Source of the DNA: Microbacterium luticocti DSM 19459
GTDB taxonomy: Bacteria; Actinomycetota; Actinomycetes; Actinomycetales; Microbacteriaceae
DNA length: 64,000 bases
Assembly: GCF_000422405.1 (NCBI RefSeq)
Contig: NZ_AULS01000002.1
Span: forward strand, 248,001 to 312,000
Direction: 5' to 3'
Shown here: positions 32,235 to 41,351 of the stretch, piece after piece
Position numbering within the stretch: position 1 is the stretch's first letter
Layout of the letters: every line of letters begins with the position of its first letter
The notes under the pieces: model-generated
What the model saw: the letters and a program-made list of their open reading frames with translations, nothing else
The model's database searches: none
Told to the model about the DNA's origin: nothing
Made by a program: the position numbers and the translations under genes

Positions 32235-32370
32235 ACAAGCCCCCACCTGCGCGCTCGTGACCGGGGCAGCGCTGCGAGACGGGGATGGTGCGCATCACCT
32301 CGTCGACGTGCTGGCCGCAGCCGGCCCAGGTGGTCTTGCCGCAGGTGGAACAGGTGACTGCTCGGCACAT
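32209..32370 (-). CDS. Small cysteine-rich zinc-ribbon-like protein (53 aa)
   Basis: A short gene encoding 53 residues, MCRAVTCSTCGKTTWAGCGQ at its start. Cys in CSTC, AGCGQH and QRCPGH form a likely zinc site, followed by a GGGLFSRLFARR tail. Similar tiny proteins are widespread in actinobacteria and uncharacterised. It overlaps the 3' end of the MFS gene on the opposite strand by 26 bases and lies just downstream of the CstR-like gene on the same strand, possibly as part of that transcript. Too short to be judged by length, but the cysteine spacing is convincing. Confidence 0.75.
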   Translation of the reverse strand: MCRAVTCSTCGKTTWAGCGQHVDEVMRTIPVSQRCPGHERAGGGLFSRLFARR

Positions 32371-32410
32371 GATGTCTCTTTTCGGAATGGGCGGGGCGGA
32401 ACGGATGCGG

Positions 32411-32722
32411 TCAGGCCAGCGACAGGAAGACCTTCTCGAGCTCTTCGGGCGTCATCCTGTCGACGTCGCCCTCGCCGTCGACCGGCTCGGCCAGGCACTC
32501 CTGCATGGCGGTCGCGACGATCGTGAACCCGGCGCGGTTGAGCGCGTGCGTGACCGCCGCCAGCTGCGTGACGACCTCACGGCACGAACCGCCCTCTTCC
32601 ACCTTGCGGATCACCGCGTCCAGCTGGCCGCGCGCCCGGCGCAGCCGGTGCAGCACCTTGCGCTGCTGCTCGAGCGCATCCGCCGGCACGTCCGGTGCTG
32701 CGGCATCCTTCGTCGTCGTCAT
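32411..32722 (-). CDS. CsoR/RcnR-family repressor, CstR-like (persulfide sensor candidate)
   Basis: A 103-aa all-helical DUF156 repressor: LHRLRRARGQLDAVIRKVEE, then GGSCREVVTQLAAV and ATAMQECLAE. Copper-sensing CsoR uses Cys-His-Cys; here both cysteines are kept, but the residue four before the second Cys is alanine instead of histidine. That two-cysteine pattern is that of CstR, which senses persulfides. The ATG overlaps the stop of the CoA-disulfide-reductase-rhodanese gene (ATGA), a sulfur enzyme that fits such a sensor. The two GC-tract palindromes upstream of that gene are its probable operators. Confidence 0.82.
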   Translation of the reverse strand: MTTTKDAAAPDVPADALEQQRKVLHRLRRARGQLDAVIRKVEEGGSCREVVTQLAAVTHALNRAGFTIVATAMQECLAEPVDGEGDVDRMTPEELEKVFLSLA

Positions 32723-34440
32723 CACGCGGCCTCCTCCTTCTGCAGGCCCGGCCCACCAGGCACGAGCATCCCGTCGGCGCGGGCGCCGAGCACAGCGCGC
32801 AGCGTCTGCATGCCGCCCGACAGCGACGCCGAGTCGAATCCCGCCTGCGCGAGCACACGGTGCGCGATCGCCGAGCGCACCCCCGACGCGCACATCACGC
32901 GCACCGGCCGGCCGGCCGCGGCATCCCGCACCTCGCCCAACCGCTCGCGCAACTGGGTGTGCGGAATGTGCAGGGCGCCCGGCAGCATGCCGTCGGCGAC
33001 CTCGTCGTCGCGGCGCACGTCGACGATCAGCGCCGTCTCGCGCACCGCATCGAGCTCGTCGGCGTACCAGAGCGCGAGGGTGCCGGCGAGCACGTTCTCG
33101 CCGACCATGCCGGCGAGGTTCACGGCATCCTTCGCCTGCCCGTACGGCGGCGCATAGGCCAGGTCGAGGTCGATGAGGTCGGCGACCTCACGGCCCGCCC
33201 GGATCGCGGTGGCCAGCACGTCGATGCGCTTGTCGACACCGTCGGCCCCGGCCGCCTGCGCGCCCAGCAGCCGCCCGTCGCCGCCGATGTGCACGACGAG
33301 GTGCACCGGCTGCGCGCCCGGGAAGTACCCGGCGTGCTGGTTCGGGTGCAGGTGCAGGGTGTGGAACGGGATGCCGGCGGCCGACAGCGCGGCCCGGTTC
33401 GCGCCCGTCGTCGCTGCCGCCACCGCACCCACCCGCACGATGGCCGTGCCGACCGCGGCCGGGATCGGCCGCGCCGTCTCGGGCCGGAAGATCGCGTCGG
33501 CGACCAGGCGCCCGGCGCGGTTCGCAGGCCCCGCGAGGGCGACCGGGCGACGGATGCCGGTGACCGCATCGGTGCTCGCGGTGGCGTCGCCGACCGCCCA
33601 GACGCCCGGCAGGTTGGTGCGGCCGTGCTCGTCGACGAGGATCGCGCCGCGGTCGCAGGCGACGCCCGCCGCCTCGAACACCGCCGTGTCGGGCCGCACC
33701 CCGACCGACAGCACGACGACGTCGGCGGCCAGCCGTGTGCCGTCGGCCAGCACGACGACGTCGCCGTCGGGCCCCGGCTCGATCGCCGTGGCGGCGATGC
33801 CGGTGCGCACGACGACACCGATCCGCTCGAGCTCCTGCGCGACGTACCAGGCCGTCTCGGTCTCGAGCGGCGGCAGCACGTGGTCGGCCAGTTCGACGAG
33901 CGTGGTATGCACGCCGCGACCGGCGAGCGCCTCGGCGGCCTCGACGCCGATGAACCCGGCGCCCAGCACGACCGCACGGCGCAGCCCGCGGTCGACGCGC
34001 TCGCGCAGGGCGACGGCGTCCTCGACGGTGCGCAGTGTGCGCACCCGCGGCGAGTCGATGCCGGGGATCGGCGGATGCACGGCCTGCGCGCCGGGCGAGA
34101 GCACGAGGTGGTCGTACCCGAGGCGCTGCTCGCCGGTCGCGGTGCGCACCGTGACGGTGCGGGATGCGGCATCCACCGCCACCACGTCGTGCCCGCAGCG
34201 CACGTCGAGCCGCAGCGCAGCGGCGAGGGATGCCGGGGTCTGCACGAGGAGCGCATCACGGTCGGCGATCTCACCGCCGACGTAGTAGGGCAGACCGCAG
34301 TTCGCGAACGACACGTGCGGGCCGCGCTCGAGCACGATGATCTCGGCGTTCTCGTCGAGCCGGCGGGCGCGGGCCGCGCAGCTCATGCCGCCGGCCACAC
34401 CGCCCACGACGACCAGTCGGGTGCGTTCGGATGTCTCCAT
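32722..34440 (-). CDS. CoA-disulfide reductase with C-terminal rhodanese domain
   Basis: A 572-aa flavoprotein. N-terminal FAD/NAD(P) domains: VVVGGVAGGMSCA at the start, active Cys48 in SFANCGLPYY, VVLGAGFIGVEAAE, VWAVGDA and a dimerisation domain. From about residue 455 there is a rhodanese domain with IVDVRRDDEV and the catalytic loop CASGVRSA. CoADR-rhodanese proteins reduce polysulfide or persulfide using CoA. I start at the ATG at 34440; TATGCT seven bases upstream suggests a leaderless mRNA. It is coupled to the CstR-like repressor, and two operators overlap its promoter. Confidence 0.88.
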   Translation of the reverse strand: METSERTRLVVVGGVAGGMSCAARARRLDENAEIIVLERGPHVSFANCGLPYYVGGEIADRDALLVQTPASLAAALRLDVRCGHDVVAVDAASRTVTVRTATGEQRLGYDHLVLSPGAQAVHPPIPGIDSPRVRTLRTVEDAVALRERVDRGLRRAVVLGAGFIGVEAAEALAGRGVHTTLVELADHVLPPLETETAWYVAQELERIGVVVRTGIAATAIEPGPDGDVVVLADGTRLAADVVVLSVGVRPDTAVFEAAGVACDRGAILVDEHGRTNLPGVWAVGDATASTDAVTGIRRPVALAGPANRAGRLVADAIFRPETARPIPAAVGTAIVRVGAVAAATTGANRAALSAAGIPFHTLHLHPNQHAGYFPGAQPVHLVVHIGGDGRLLGAQAAGADGVDKRIDVLATAIRAGREVADLIDLDLAYAPPYGQAKDAVNLAGMVGENVLAGTLALWYADELDAVRETALIVDVRRDDEVADGMLPGALHIPHTQLRERLGEVRDAAAGRPVRVMCASGVRSAIAHRVLAQAGFDSASLSGGMQTLRAVLGARADGMLVPGGPGLQKEEAA

Positions 34441-34452
34441 GCCCGCGAGCAT

Positions 34453-34467
34453 ATACCCCCGGGGGTT
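34453..34467. promoter_or_regulatory. CsoR/CstR-type operator, proximal copy
   Basis: ATACCCCCGGGGGTT is the GC-tract palindrome flanked by AT typical of CsoR-family sites. It overlaps the promoter of the CoA-disulfide-reductase gene; a second copy lies 25 bases upstream on the same helical face to within half a turn. Confidence 0.78.
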
Positions 34468-34477
34468 TATCGGGCAA

Positions 34478-34492
34478 ATACCCCCGGGGGTA
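34478..34492. promoter_or_regulatory. CsoR/CstR-type operator, distal copy
   Basis: ATACCCCCGGGGGTA repeats the proximal site almost exactly. It lies between the CoA-disulfide-reductase start and the stop of the enoyl-CoA hydratase gene (34502), so only the leftward gene is a natural target. Confidence 0.78.
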
Positions 34493-34501
34493 CCGACCGG
34501 C

Positions 34502-35278
34502 TCAGCGGTTCTCGAAGTCGGGCGTGCGCTTCTCGCGGAAGGCGGCCATGCCCTCCTTCTGGTCGTGCGTGTCGAACAGGCTCGCGAACACGTGCCGCTC
34601 CAGCCGCAGCCCCTCGGCGAGGGTCGTCTCCATCGCAGCGTCCAGCGCCGCCTTGGCCGCGTACACGCTCGGCAGCGACTTCGACGCGATCGTCTCGGCG
34701 ACCGTCTGCGCCTCGGCGAGCAGATCGGATGCCGCGACCACCCGTGAGACGAGTCCCGCGCGCTCGGCCTCGGTGGCATCCATGAACCGCCCGGTGAGCA
34801 CGAGCTCGGCGGCCTTGTAGTACCCGACCGCGCGGATCAGCCGCTGTGTGCCGCCCATGCCGGGGATGACGCCGAGGTTGATCTCGGGCTGCCCGAACTT
34901 CGCGGTGTCGGCGGCGAGGATGATGTCGCACATCATGGCCAGCTCGCAGCCGCCGCCCAGTGCGTACCCCGAGACCGCGGCGATCACCGGGGTGCGCACC
35001 GCGGCGAAGTCGGCCCAGCCGCCGAAGTGATCGCCCATGATCATCTCCAGGCCCGACTTCGACTCCATCTCTTTGATGTCGGCGCCGGCGGCGAACGCCT
35101 TCTCGGACCCGGTGACGACGATCGCGCCGACGCCCGGGTCGGCGTCGAACACGGTCGCCGCGTCGACGACGTCGCGCATGACCTGCGAGTTCAGCGCGTT
35201 CAGCGCCTCGGGACGGTTGAGGGTGATCCACCCCACGCGTCCGCGCGTGGAGGTGAGAATGGTGGCGTATTCGGTCAT
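34502..35278 (-). CDS. Enoyl-CoA hydratase (crotonase family)
   Basis: A 258-aa crotonase-fold enzyme with both catalytic glutamates of hydratases: [11 protein letters not shown] and [19 protein letters not shown]. The oxyanion-hole segment is [11 protein letters not shown]. It hydrates trans-2-enoyl-CoA in beta-oxidation and is very similar in pattern to mitochondrial-type ECHS1/EchA8 enzymes. The ATG at 35278 gives the family's usual N-terminus; the longer frame adds about 27 unconserved residues. It is divergent from the ThrE-like gene. Confidence 0.92.
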   Translation of the reverse strand: MTEYATILTSTRGRVGWITLNRPEALNALNSQVMRDVVDAATVFDADPGVGAIVVTGSEKAFAAGADIKEMESKSGLEMIMGDHFGGWADFAAVRTPVIAAVSGYALGGGCELAMMCDIILAADTAKFGQPEINLGVIPGMGGTQRLIRAVGYYKAAELVLTGRFMDATEAERAGLVSRVVAASDLLAEAQTVAETIASKSLPSVYAAKAALDAAMETTLAEGLRLERHVFASLFDTHDQKEGMAAFREKRTPDFENR

Positions 35279-35343
35279 GTCCCCATCGTGGCACGACCCG
35301 GCACCGGGCCCGGCGCGTGCCAGGATCGATGCGGGAGGTGCGG

Positions 35344-36606
35344 ATGAACGACGCTGCACGCACGCGGGCCGTGCTGGATCTGGCGATCCGGCTGGCGATG
35401 CTGCAGCTCGAGGCGGGTGCCGGGGCGCAGGATGCCACGGCCACGATGACCGGCGTCTCGCGCGCGTTCGGACTGCGCGGCACCGACGCCGACGTGACCA
35501 GCACCGAGCTGACCCTGAGCTGGACCGACCCGACCGGCGACGACGCGATCACGCGCCGGCACATCATCTCGCGACGCGGGCTCGACTACCACCGGCTGGC
35601 GGCCGCAGCAGGGCTCTACGACGAGATCCTCGGCCACCGCATCGACCTGGTCACCGCCCGCCGCCGGCTGCCGGCGATCACCGGCGGGCGGCCGCTGTTC
35701 CCGCCGCTGGTGCAGCGCATCGGCTGGGGTGTGGTCGGGGCCGGTGCCGGCATCCTGCTCGGCGGGGGGATGCTCGTGGCAGCGGTCGCGTTCGTCACCG
35801 GGTTCCTGCTCGACCTCATCTCGGTCACGCTCGGCCGGCGTGGTGTGCCGCTGCTGTTCCAGACGTTCGTCGGCGGCGCCGTCGGCCCGGTGGCGGCGGT
35901 GCTCGTGCACCTCGTGGACCCGGAGGCGTCGGCATCCCTCATCGTCGTCGCCACCATCATCGTGCTGCTGGCCGGGGTGACCGTGTTCGGGGGCGTGCAG
36001 GACGTGCTCACCGCCTTCTACGTCACCGGGCTCGCCCGCATCACCGAAGGGTTCGTCGCCACGATCGGGCTGGCGGGCGGGGTGATCGCCACGTCGCTGC
36101 TGCTGAACCGGCTGGGCGCGCCGCTGGCGATCTCGGTGAACGAGGCGCAGCCCGAGAGCGCACCGCTGATCGCGTCGGCCGCCGCCGTGATCATCGTGAT
36201 CGGCTTCGCGTTCGGCACGCAGTTGCCCTGGCGCGCCCTGTGGGTGGTGTGCGTGCTGGCGGTGATCGTCGAGGCGGTGTTCCTGGCGTGCACCCTCGCC
36301 GGGCTCGGCGCGGTGTGGGGGTCGGCTGTCGCCGCGGTGACGGTCGGGGTGGTGGCATCCCCTCTCACCCGCCTGACCCGCACACCGGTGCTGCCACTGA
36401 TCGTCACGGCGGTGATCCCGCTGCTGCCCGGGCTCGTGCTGTTCAACGGCATGATGCAGGTCGCCTCGGAACAGGTCGACGGGCTGCTCGATATCTTCCG
36501 CGCGGCGGCGATCGCCGGGGCGCTGTCGGCCGGCACCATCTTCGGGCACTACCTGGTGCGGTTCATCGGCGGCCGCACCCGCACGCTGCGGCTCGGACGC
36601 ATCTGA
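35344..36606 (+). CDS. ThrE-family threonine/serine exporter-like protein
   Basis: A 420-aa protein of the ThrE family. Residues about 1-115 are the soluble N-terminal part ([20 protein letters not shown] near the start), followed by about ten hydrophobic segments in two blocks (DUF1212 then DUF3815-like), with the landmark [20 protein letters not shown] near residue 355. ThrE exports threonine and serine in Corynebacterium. GGGAGGT precedes the ATG at 35344. Actual cargo is not certain. Confidence 0.86.
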   Translation: MNDAARTRAVLDLAIRLAMLQLEAGAGAQDATATMTGVSRAFGLRGTDADVTSTELTLSWTDPTGDDAITRRHIISRRGLDYHRLAAAAGLYDEILGHRIDLVTARRRLPAITGGRPLFPPLVQRIGWGVVGAGAGILLGGGMLVAAVAFVTGFLLDLISVTLGRRGVPLLFQTFVGGAVGPVAAVLVHLVDPEASASLIVVATIIVLLAGVTVFGGVQDVLTAFYVTGLARITEGFVATIGLAGGVIATSLLLNRLGAPLAISVNEAQPESAPLIASAAAVIIVIGFAFGTQLPWRALWVVCVLAVIVEAVFLACTLAGLGAVWGSAVAAVTVGVVASPLTRLTRTPVLPLIVTAVIPLLPGLVLFNGMMQVASEQVDGLLDIFRAAAIAGALSAGTIFGHYLVRFIGGRTRTLRLGRI

Positions 36607-36628
36607 CCCGGCCGCGGGCGCAGCCGGG
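36607..36628. terminator. Hairpin between convergent thrE-like and acyl-CoA dehydrogenase genes
   Basis: CCCGGC (36607-36612) pairs with GCCGGG (36623-36628) immediately after the ThrE-like stop, in a 37-base convergent gap. The stem is short but all G and C. Confidence 0.4.
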
Positions 36629-36643
36629 GACGGATGCCGCGGC

Positions 36644-37783
36644 TCAACCGTGCAGCACGGCGCGGCCGACGATCACCCGCATGATCTCGTTGGTGCCCTC
36701 GAGGATCTGGTGCACGCGCAGGTCGCGCACGACCTTCTCGATGCCGTAGTCCTGCAGGTAGCCGTACCCGCCGTGCAGCTGCAGCGCCTCGTTCGCCACC
36801 TCGAAGCCGGCGTCGGTGGCGAACCGCTTGGCCATCGCGCACTGCATCGCGGCGTCGGGTGCGTCCGCGTCGACCGCGGCCGCGGCATCCCGCACCAGTG
36901 CCCGCGCCGCGGTGAGCTTGGTCGCCATGTCGGCGATCGCGAACATCACCGACTGCTTCTCGGCCAGCGGCTCGCCGAACGTGAACCGCTCGTGCACGTA
37001 GCGCACCGCCTGGTCCATCGCCCATTGCGCACCGCCCAGCGAGCACGCCGCGATGTTGAGCCGGCCGCCGTTGAGCGCCTTCATCGCGATCTTGAAGCCC
37101 TTGCCGACCTCGCCGAGCACGGCCGAGGCGGGTACCCGCACCTGGTCGAAGATGACCTGCCGGGTCGGCTGCGCGTTCCAGCCCATCTTCTTCTCGTTCA
37201 CACCGAAACTCAGGCCCGGTGTGCCGTCCGGCACGACGAACGCGGTGATGCCGCGGGCACCCGGTTCGCCGGTGCGGGCCATCACGACGTAGACGGATGC
37301 CTCTCCCCCGCCCGAGATGAACTGCTTGACACCGGTGAGCACGTACTCGTCGCCGTCCCTGATGGCGCTCGTGGCGAGGGCTGCGGCATCCGATCCCGCC
37401 CCCGGCTCGGTGAGGCAGTAGCCGCCGAGGGCCTCCATCGTGGCCAGCCGGGGCAGCCACTCCTGCCGCTGCGCCTCGGTGCCGTAGTCGTCGATCATCC
37501 AGGCGACCATGTTGTGGATGCTGATGTAGGCGGCGATCGCGGGGTCGCCCTTGGCGAGCTCCTCGAAGATCGCGACGGCTTCGCTGCGGCCCAGGCCCGC
37601 GCCGCCGATGTCCTCGCGCACGTAGATGCCGCCGAGGCCGAGTTCGCCGGCACGGCGGACGGTCTCGCGAGGGAAATGCTTGGCCTGATCCCACTCCTGC
37701 GCGTGCGGTGCGAGCTCGGCCTGCGCGAAGTCGCGCACCGCCTCGAGGATCGCTTCGCGCTCTTCGGTCGTGGTCATGCTCAT
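36644..37783 (-). CDS. Acyl-CoA dehydrogenase (isobutyryl/short-chain type)
   Basis: A 379-aa acyl-CoA dehydrogenase complete in all domains: GGIYVREDIGGAGLGRSEA, the FAD-stacking CLTEPGAGSDAA, ERFTFGEPLAEKQSV, LHGGYGYLQDYGIEK and the catalytic glutamate in QILEGTNEIMR. The pattern resembles isobutyryl-CoA and short/branched-chain dehydrogenases. The ATG at 37783 (MSMTTTEERE) is used, since AGGCGG lies upstream; longer forms add unconserved residues. It is transcribed leftward after the thiolase but separated by 138 bases with its own likely promoter. Confidence 0.9.
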   Translation of the reverse strand: MSMTTTEEREAILEAVRDFAQAELAPHAQEWDQAKHFPRETVRRAGELGLGGIYVREDIGGAGLGRSEAVAIFEELAKGDPAIAAYISIHNMVAWMIDDYGTEAQRQEWLPRLATMEALGGYCLTEPGAGSDAAALATSAIRDGDEYVLTGVKQFISGGGEASVYVVMARTGEPGARGITAFVVPDGTPGLSFGVNEKKMGWNAQPTRQVIFDQVRVPASAVLGEVGKGFKIAMKALNGGRLNIAACSLGGAQWAMDQAVRYVHERFTFGEPLAEKQSVMFAIADMATKLTAARALVRDAAAAVDADAPDAAMQCAMAKRFATDAGFEVANEALQLHGGYGYLQDYGIEKVVRDLRVHQILEGTNEIMRVIVGRAVLHG

Positions 37784-37874
37784 GTCGAACCGCCTGTCGT
37801 CCGCCCCGTTCGCGGTCATTGTGCGACCCGCGAGGGATGCCCGCCTTGGCATCATGATCATTTTACATGGACGT

Positions 37875-37890
37875 CCGAGTATTTTCTCGG
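37875..37890 (-). terminator. Possible hairpin between thiolase and acyl-CoA dehydrogenase genes
   Basis: CCGAG and CTCGG flank an AT-rich six-base loop in the 138-base gap after the thiolase stop. The stem is only five pairs, so it could equally be part of the promoter region of the next gene, where TAAAAT is also seen on the minus strand. Confidence 0.25.
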
Positions 37891-37921
37891 GAATCCACGG
37901 ATCAGGCGGACGAGGGGCGGC

Positions 37922-39091
37922 TCAGAGCCGTTCGATGATGGTGGCGTTGGCCATGCCGCCGCCCTCGCACATCGTCTGCAGGCCGTACCGGCCGCCGGTG
38001 GCCTCGAGGTGTGCGACCAGCGTTCCCAGCAGCCGTGTGCCCGACGAGCCGAGCGCGTGACCGAGCGCGATCGCCCCGCCCCGCGGGTTGAGCTTGGCCG
38101 GGTCGGCGTGCAGGTCGGCCGCCCAGGCCAACGGCACGGACGCGAACGCCTCGTTCACCTCGTAGGCGTCGATGTCGTCGAGGGTCAGGCCCGCTCGGTC
38201 GAGCACGCGCCGGGTGGCGGGGATCGGCCCGGTCAGCATCATCAGCGGGTCGTCGCCCACGACGGCGAACGAGTGGAAGCGCGCCCGCGGCCGCAGGCCG
38301 AGCTCGGTCGCCTTCTGCTCGCTCATGATGAGCACCGCCGAGGCGCCGTCGGTCAGCGGCGACGAGTTGCCGGGCGTGATGCGCCAGTCGAGGTCGGGGA
38401 ACCGCGCCGCCATCTCGTCGGTGCGAAACGACGGGTTCAGGCCGGCGAGCGCCTCGACGGTCGTCGAGGGCCGTACCGTCTCGTCGTGGGCGAGTCCGAC
38501 CCCGGGCACCTCGACGACCTGACCGTCGAAGAAGCCCTGGGTCCAGGCATCCGCCGCCCGCCGGTGCGACTGCGCGGCGAACGCGTCGAGCGCCTCGCGG
38601 TCGAAGCCCCACTTCTGCGCGATCAGCTCGGCCGACACACCCTGGTTGATCAGCCCCTCGGGGTAGCGCGCCCGCAGCCCGTCCGACGGTGTGCCGCCGT
38701 GCGCGGACGAACCCAGCGGCACGCGGCTCATCGACTCCACGCCGCCGGCGATGACGATGTCGTACGCACCGGCGATCACGCCCTGTGCGGCGAAGTGCGC
38801 GGCCTGCTGGCTCGACCCGCACTGCCGGTCGATCGAGGTGGCCGGCACGGTCTCGTCGAACCCGGCCGCCAGCACGGACTGCCGCGCGACGTTCATGGAC
38901 TGGTCGCCGACCTGGCTGACGCATCCCCAGATCACGTCGTCGATCTGCGTGGACGGCAGCCCGTTGCGCTCGAGCAGCGAGGTGAGTACGAGCGCCGACA
39001 GGTCGACCGGGTGCACGCCGCTCAGCGCCCCACCCGGCTTGCCGCGGCCGACCGGGGTGCGGACGACGTCGACGACGACCGCGGTGGTCAT
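37922..39091 (-). CDS. Thiolase (acetyl-CoA acyltransferase, FadA6-like nucleophile motif)
   Basis: A 389-aa thiolase. Nucleophile Cys lies in TSIDRQCGSSQQ near residue 91, with NEAF, RGGAIALGHALG and the C-terminal MCEGGG. The DRQCGSSQQ pattern is shared with the steroid-type thiolases FadA5/FadA6 rather than with the island thiolase at 9286. It is the last gene of the prp transcript, its ATG overlapping the prpC stop (ATGA). A general beta-oxidation role is the safe reading; a contribution to the last thiolysis of steroid rings is possible. Confidence 0.9.
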   Translation of the reverse strand: MTTAVVVDVVRTPVGRGKPGGALSGVHPVDLSALVLTSLLERNGLPSTQIDDVIWGCVSQVGDQSMNVARQSVLAAGFDETVPATSIDRQCGSSQQAAHFAAQGVIAGAYDIVIAGGVESMSRVPLGSSAHGGTPSDGLRARYPEGLINQGVSAELIAQKWGFDREALDAFAAQSHRRAADAWTQGFFDGQVVEVPGVGLAHDETVRPSTTVEALAGLNPSFRTDEMAARFPDLDWRITPGNSSPLTDGASAVLIMSEQKATELGLRPRARFHSFAVVGDDPLMMLTGPIPATRRVLDRAGLTLDDIDAYEVNEAFASVPLAWAADLHADPAKLNPRGGAIALGHALGSSGTRLLGTLVAHLEATGGRYGLQTMCEGGGMANATIIERL

Positions 39092-40278
39092 TCCGCGGCC
39101 TCCTCCGGCCGTGAGGCGACGTCGACCGCCGCGGTGTCGGGAACGTACCCGGCGACGTGCCGCTCATCGGGACCGTTGTACGCCGACAGCGGGCGGATCA
39201 GGGCGTTCGACGCCTGCTGCTCCATGATGTGCGCGGTCCAGCCGGTGACGCGGGATGCCACGAACAACGGCGTGAACGTCAGGGTGTCGAACCCGATCAG
39301 GTTGTACGCCGGGCCCGACGGGTAGTCGAGGTTCGGGTAGATGCCCTTGCGCGAGACGAACTCGGCCTCGAGCGCGTCGTAGAGCGCCAGCACCTCGGGC
39401 CGGTCGTAGTGCGCCACCAGGCTGTCGAGCGCGGCCTTCATGGTCGGCACCCGCGAGTCGCCGCGCTTGTACACCCGGTGGCCGAAGCCCATGATCTTGC
39501 GCTTGGCGGCAAGCGCCTCATCCAGCCACGGCGTGACGTTCGAGGCCTCGCCGATCTCGTCGAAGATGTGCAGCACGGCCTCGTTGGCGCCGCCGTGCAG
39601 CGGACCCTTCAGCGCGCCGATCGCCGCGACCACCGCGGAGTACAGGTCCGACAGCGTCGAGGCGACCACCCGGGCGGTGAACGTCGACGCGTTGAACGAA
39701 TGCTCGGCGTACAGGATCATCGACCGGTTGAACGCGTCGACGACGACGGGGTCGGCCTCGTCGCCGAACGTCATCCACAGGAAGTTCGCGGCGTAGTCCA
39801 GGTCGTCGCGGGCGGCGACGGCATCCTGCCCCCGCCGCCGGCGCTGACCGTAGGCGACGATCGCCGGCAGGGCGGCGAACAGCCGGATGCTGCGATCGAG
39901 GTTGTCTTCGGGGGTGCCGACCGCGTCGAGCACGTTGCCGATGCCGGCGAGGTCGGCGGCGCCGATCACCGAGACGGCGGTGCGCACCTCGTCCATCGGG
40001 TGCGCGTCCAACGGCAGAAGGTCGATGGCCGCCTTGACGTCGTCGCGCAGCGCCCGGTGCGCGCGCTCGGCCGCCCGCAGCTCGGCCAGCTGGGCGTCGG
40101 TGGGCAGCTCGCCGTGCCAGAGCAGGTACGCCACGGCCTCGAACGGCGCGGTGGCGGCCAGTTCCTGCACCGGGTAGCCCCGGTACAGCAGCGAGTTGGT
40201 GTCGGGGTTGACCTTGCTGATCGCGGTGTAGTCCACCGTGACCCCCGCGAGGCCCTTCTTGATGTCGGCGTCGGCCAT
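39088..40278 (-). CDS. prpC: 2-methylcitrate synthase
   Basis: A 396-aa citrate-synthase-fold enzyme. Active-site residues are visible: His in KGPLHGGANEAV, His in GFGHRVYKRGD and Asp in PNLDYPSGPAYN. The N-terminus KKGLAGVTVDYTAISKV is that of 2-methylcitrate synthases and not of TCA citrate synthase. It condenses propionyl-CoA with oxaloacetate. It lies 9 bases after prpB and is coupled to the thiolase behind it. Together with prpB and prpD it completes the methylcitrate cycle, disposing of propionyl-CoA from odd-chain or steroid carbon. Confidence 0.93.
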   Translation of the reverse strand: MADADIKKGLAGVTVDYTAISKVNPDTNSLLYRGYPVQELAATAPFEAVAYLLWHGELPTDAQLAELRAAERAHRALRDDVKAAIDLLPLDAHPMDEVRTAVSVIGAADLAGIGNVLDAVGTPEDNLDRSIRLFAALPAIVAYGQRRRRGQDAVAARDDLDYAANFLWMTFGDEADPVVVDAFNRSMILYAEHSFNASTFTARVVASTLSDLYSAVVAAIGALKGPLHGGANEAVLHIFDEIGEASNVTPWLDEALAAKRKIMGFGHRVYKRGDSRVPTMKAALDSLVAHYDRPEVLALYDALEAEFVSRKGIYPNLDYPSGPAYNLIGFDTLTFTPLFVASRVTGWTAHIMEQQASNALIRPLSAYNGPDERHVAGYVPDTAAVDVASRPEEAAE

Positions 40279-40287
40279 GGTGCGCTC

Positions 40288-41187
40288 CTATCGGGCGATC
40301 TGGAAGTTGAACACGCTGGTGTCGAAGTGGTTGTACGCCTCGTAGTCGATGAGGTCGTACAGCTCGGCGCGATGCTGCATCTCGCCGAGCTTGGAGGTGA
40401 GGTGCCCCTCGTCGATCAGGGTATCGAGCGCGCGATCGGCGGCACCCATCGCGATGCGCAGCAGCGACACCGGCCAGATGACGATGTTCACGCCGACGTT
40501 TCGCAGCTGGTCGACGGTGAACAGTTCGCTCTTGCCGAACTCGGTCATGTTGGCCAGGATCGGCACATCCACCGCGTCACGCATCGCGGCGAACTCCTCG
40601 AGCGTGCGCATCGCCTCGGGGAAGATCGCGTCGGCGCCGGCATCCACCAGCGCCTTGGCGCGGTCCTTCGCGGCATCCAGCCCCTCCACCGCGCGGATGT
40701 CGGTGCGCGCCATGATGAGGAAGTCCGGGTCGCGGCGGGCGTCGGCCGCGGCACGGATGCGCTTGACCGCGGTGCTCTCGTCGACCACGGCCTTGCCGTC
40801 GAGGTGGCCGCAGCGCTTCGGGTTGATCTGGTCCTCGATGTGGGTGCCGGCAAGGCCGGCGTCCTCGAGCGTCTGGATGGTGCGGGCGACGTTCATGGGT
40901 TCGCCGAACCCGGTGTCGGCGTCGATGATCGCCGGCAGCTCCGTCATCCGTGCGATCTGCTGCCCGCGCGAGGCGACCTCGGAAAGCGTGGTGAGGCCGA
41001 TGTCGGGCAGCCCGAGGTCGGCCGAGAGCACCGCGCCCGAGATGTAGACGCCCTCGAAGCCCTTGCGCTCGATCAGGCGGGCGCTCAGCGGGTTGAACGC
41101 GCCGGGGAACCGCAGCAGTTCGCCGGACGCGAGGCGCTCGCGCAGCATCCGCCGCTTCTGCGCGGCCGGGGTCTGGGCGTACAGCAT
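40288..41187 (-). CDS. prpB: 2-methylisocitrate lyase
   Basis: A 299-aa PEP-mutase/isocitrate-lyase-fold enzyme. Motifs: DADTGFGEP near residue 89 for metal and substrate binding, the catalytic loop KRCGHLDGK and ANMTEFGKSELF. It splits 2-methylisocitrate to pyruvate and succinate. The ATG at 41187 follows AAGGGG at eight bases; the longer frame runs into the odd 148-base spacer between prpD and prpB. Within the operon it is the second enzyme gene. Confidence 0.93.
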   Translation of the reverse strand: MLYAQTPAAQKRRMLRERLASGELLRFPGAFNPLSARLIERKGFEGVYISGAVLSADLGLPDIGLTTLSEVASRGQQIARMTELPAIIDADTGFGEPMNVARTIQTLEDAGLAGTHIEDQINPKRCGHLDGKAVVDESTAVKRIRAAADARRDPDFLIMARTDIRAVEGLDAAKDRAKALVDAGADAIFPEAMRTLEEFAAMRDAVDVPILANMTEFGKSELFTVDQLRNVGVNIVIWPVSLLRIAMGAADRALDTLIDEGHLTSKLGEMQHRAELYDLIDYEAYNHFDTSVFNFQIAR

Positions 41188-41351
41188 CAGAACAGCCCCT
41201 TCTGTCGGGACACCGCTCGCGAGGCCGACCCACAGGGTTCGGAGGATCGCGCGGACTTCGGATGATTCCGGCGAATCGCTCCGCACATGGCGCGATCGTC
41301 CGAAGTCTGTGAGGGCATCAGCACGCCGGCCCGCATCAGAACAGCCCCTTC
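41184..41351. repeat. 19-bp direct repeats bracketing the prpD-prpB spacer
   Basis: GCATCAGAACAGCCCCTTC occurs at 41184-41202 and again at 41333-41351. The right copy encodes the last codons and stop of prpD (KGLF); the left copy sits at the prpB start, so the prpD tail is echoed. Between them, a complementary pair GGACTTCGGA / TCCGAAGTC can fold. The spacer has no supported gene. Confidence 0.8.

Noticed and set aside
32695..34785. 696-aa open frame opposite the CoA-disulfide reductase
   Set aside because: Shadow frame; the opposite strand has FAD, NAD and rhodanese motifs in order.
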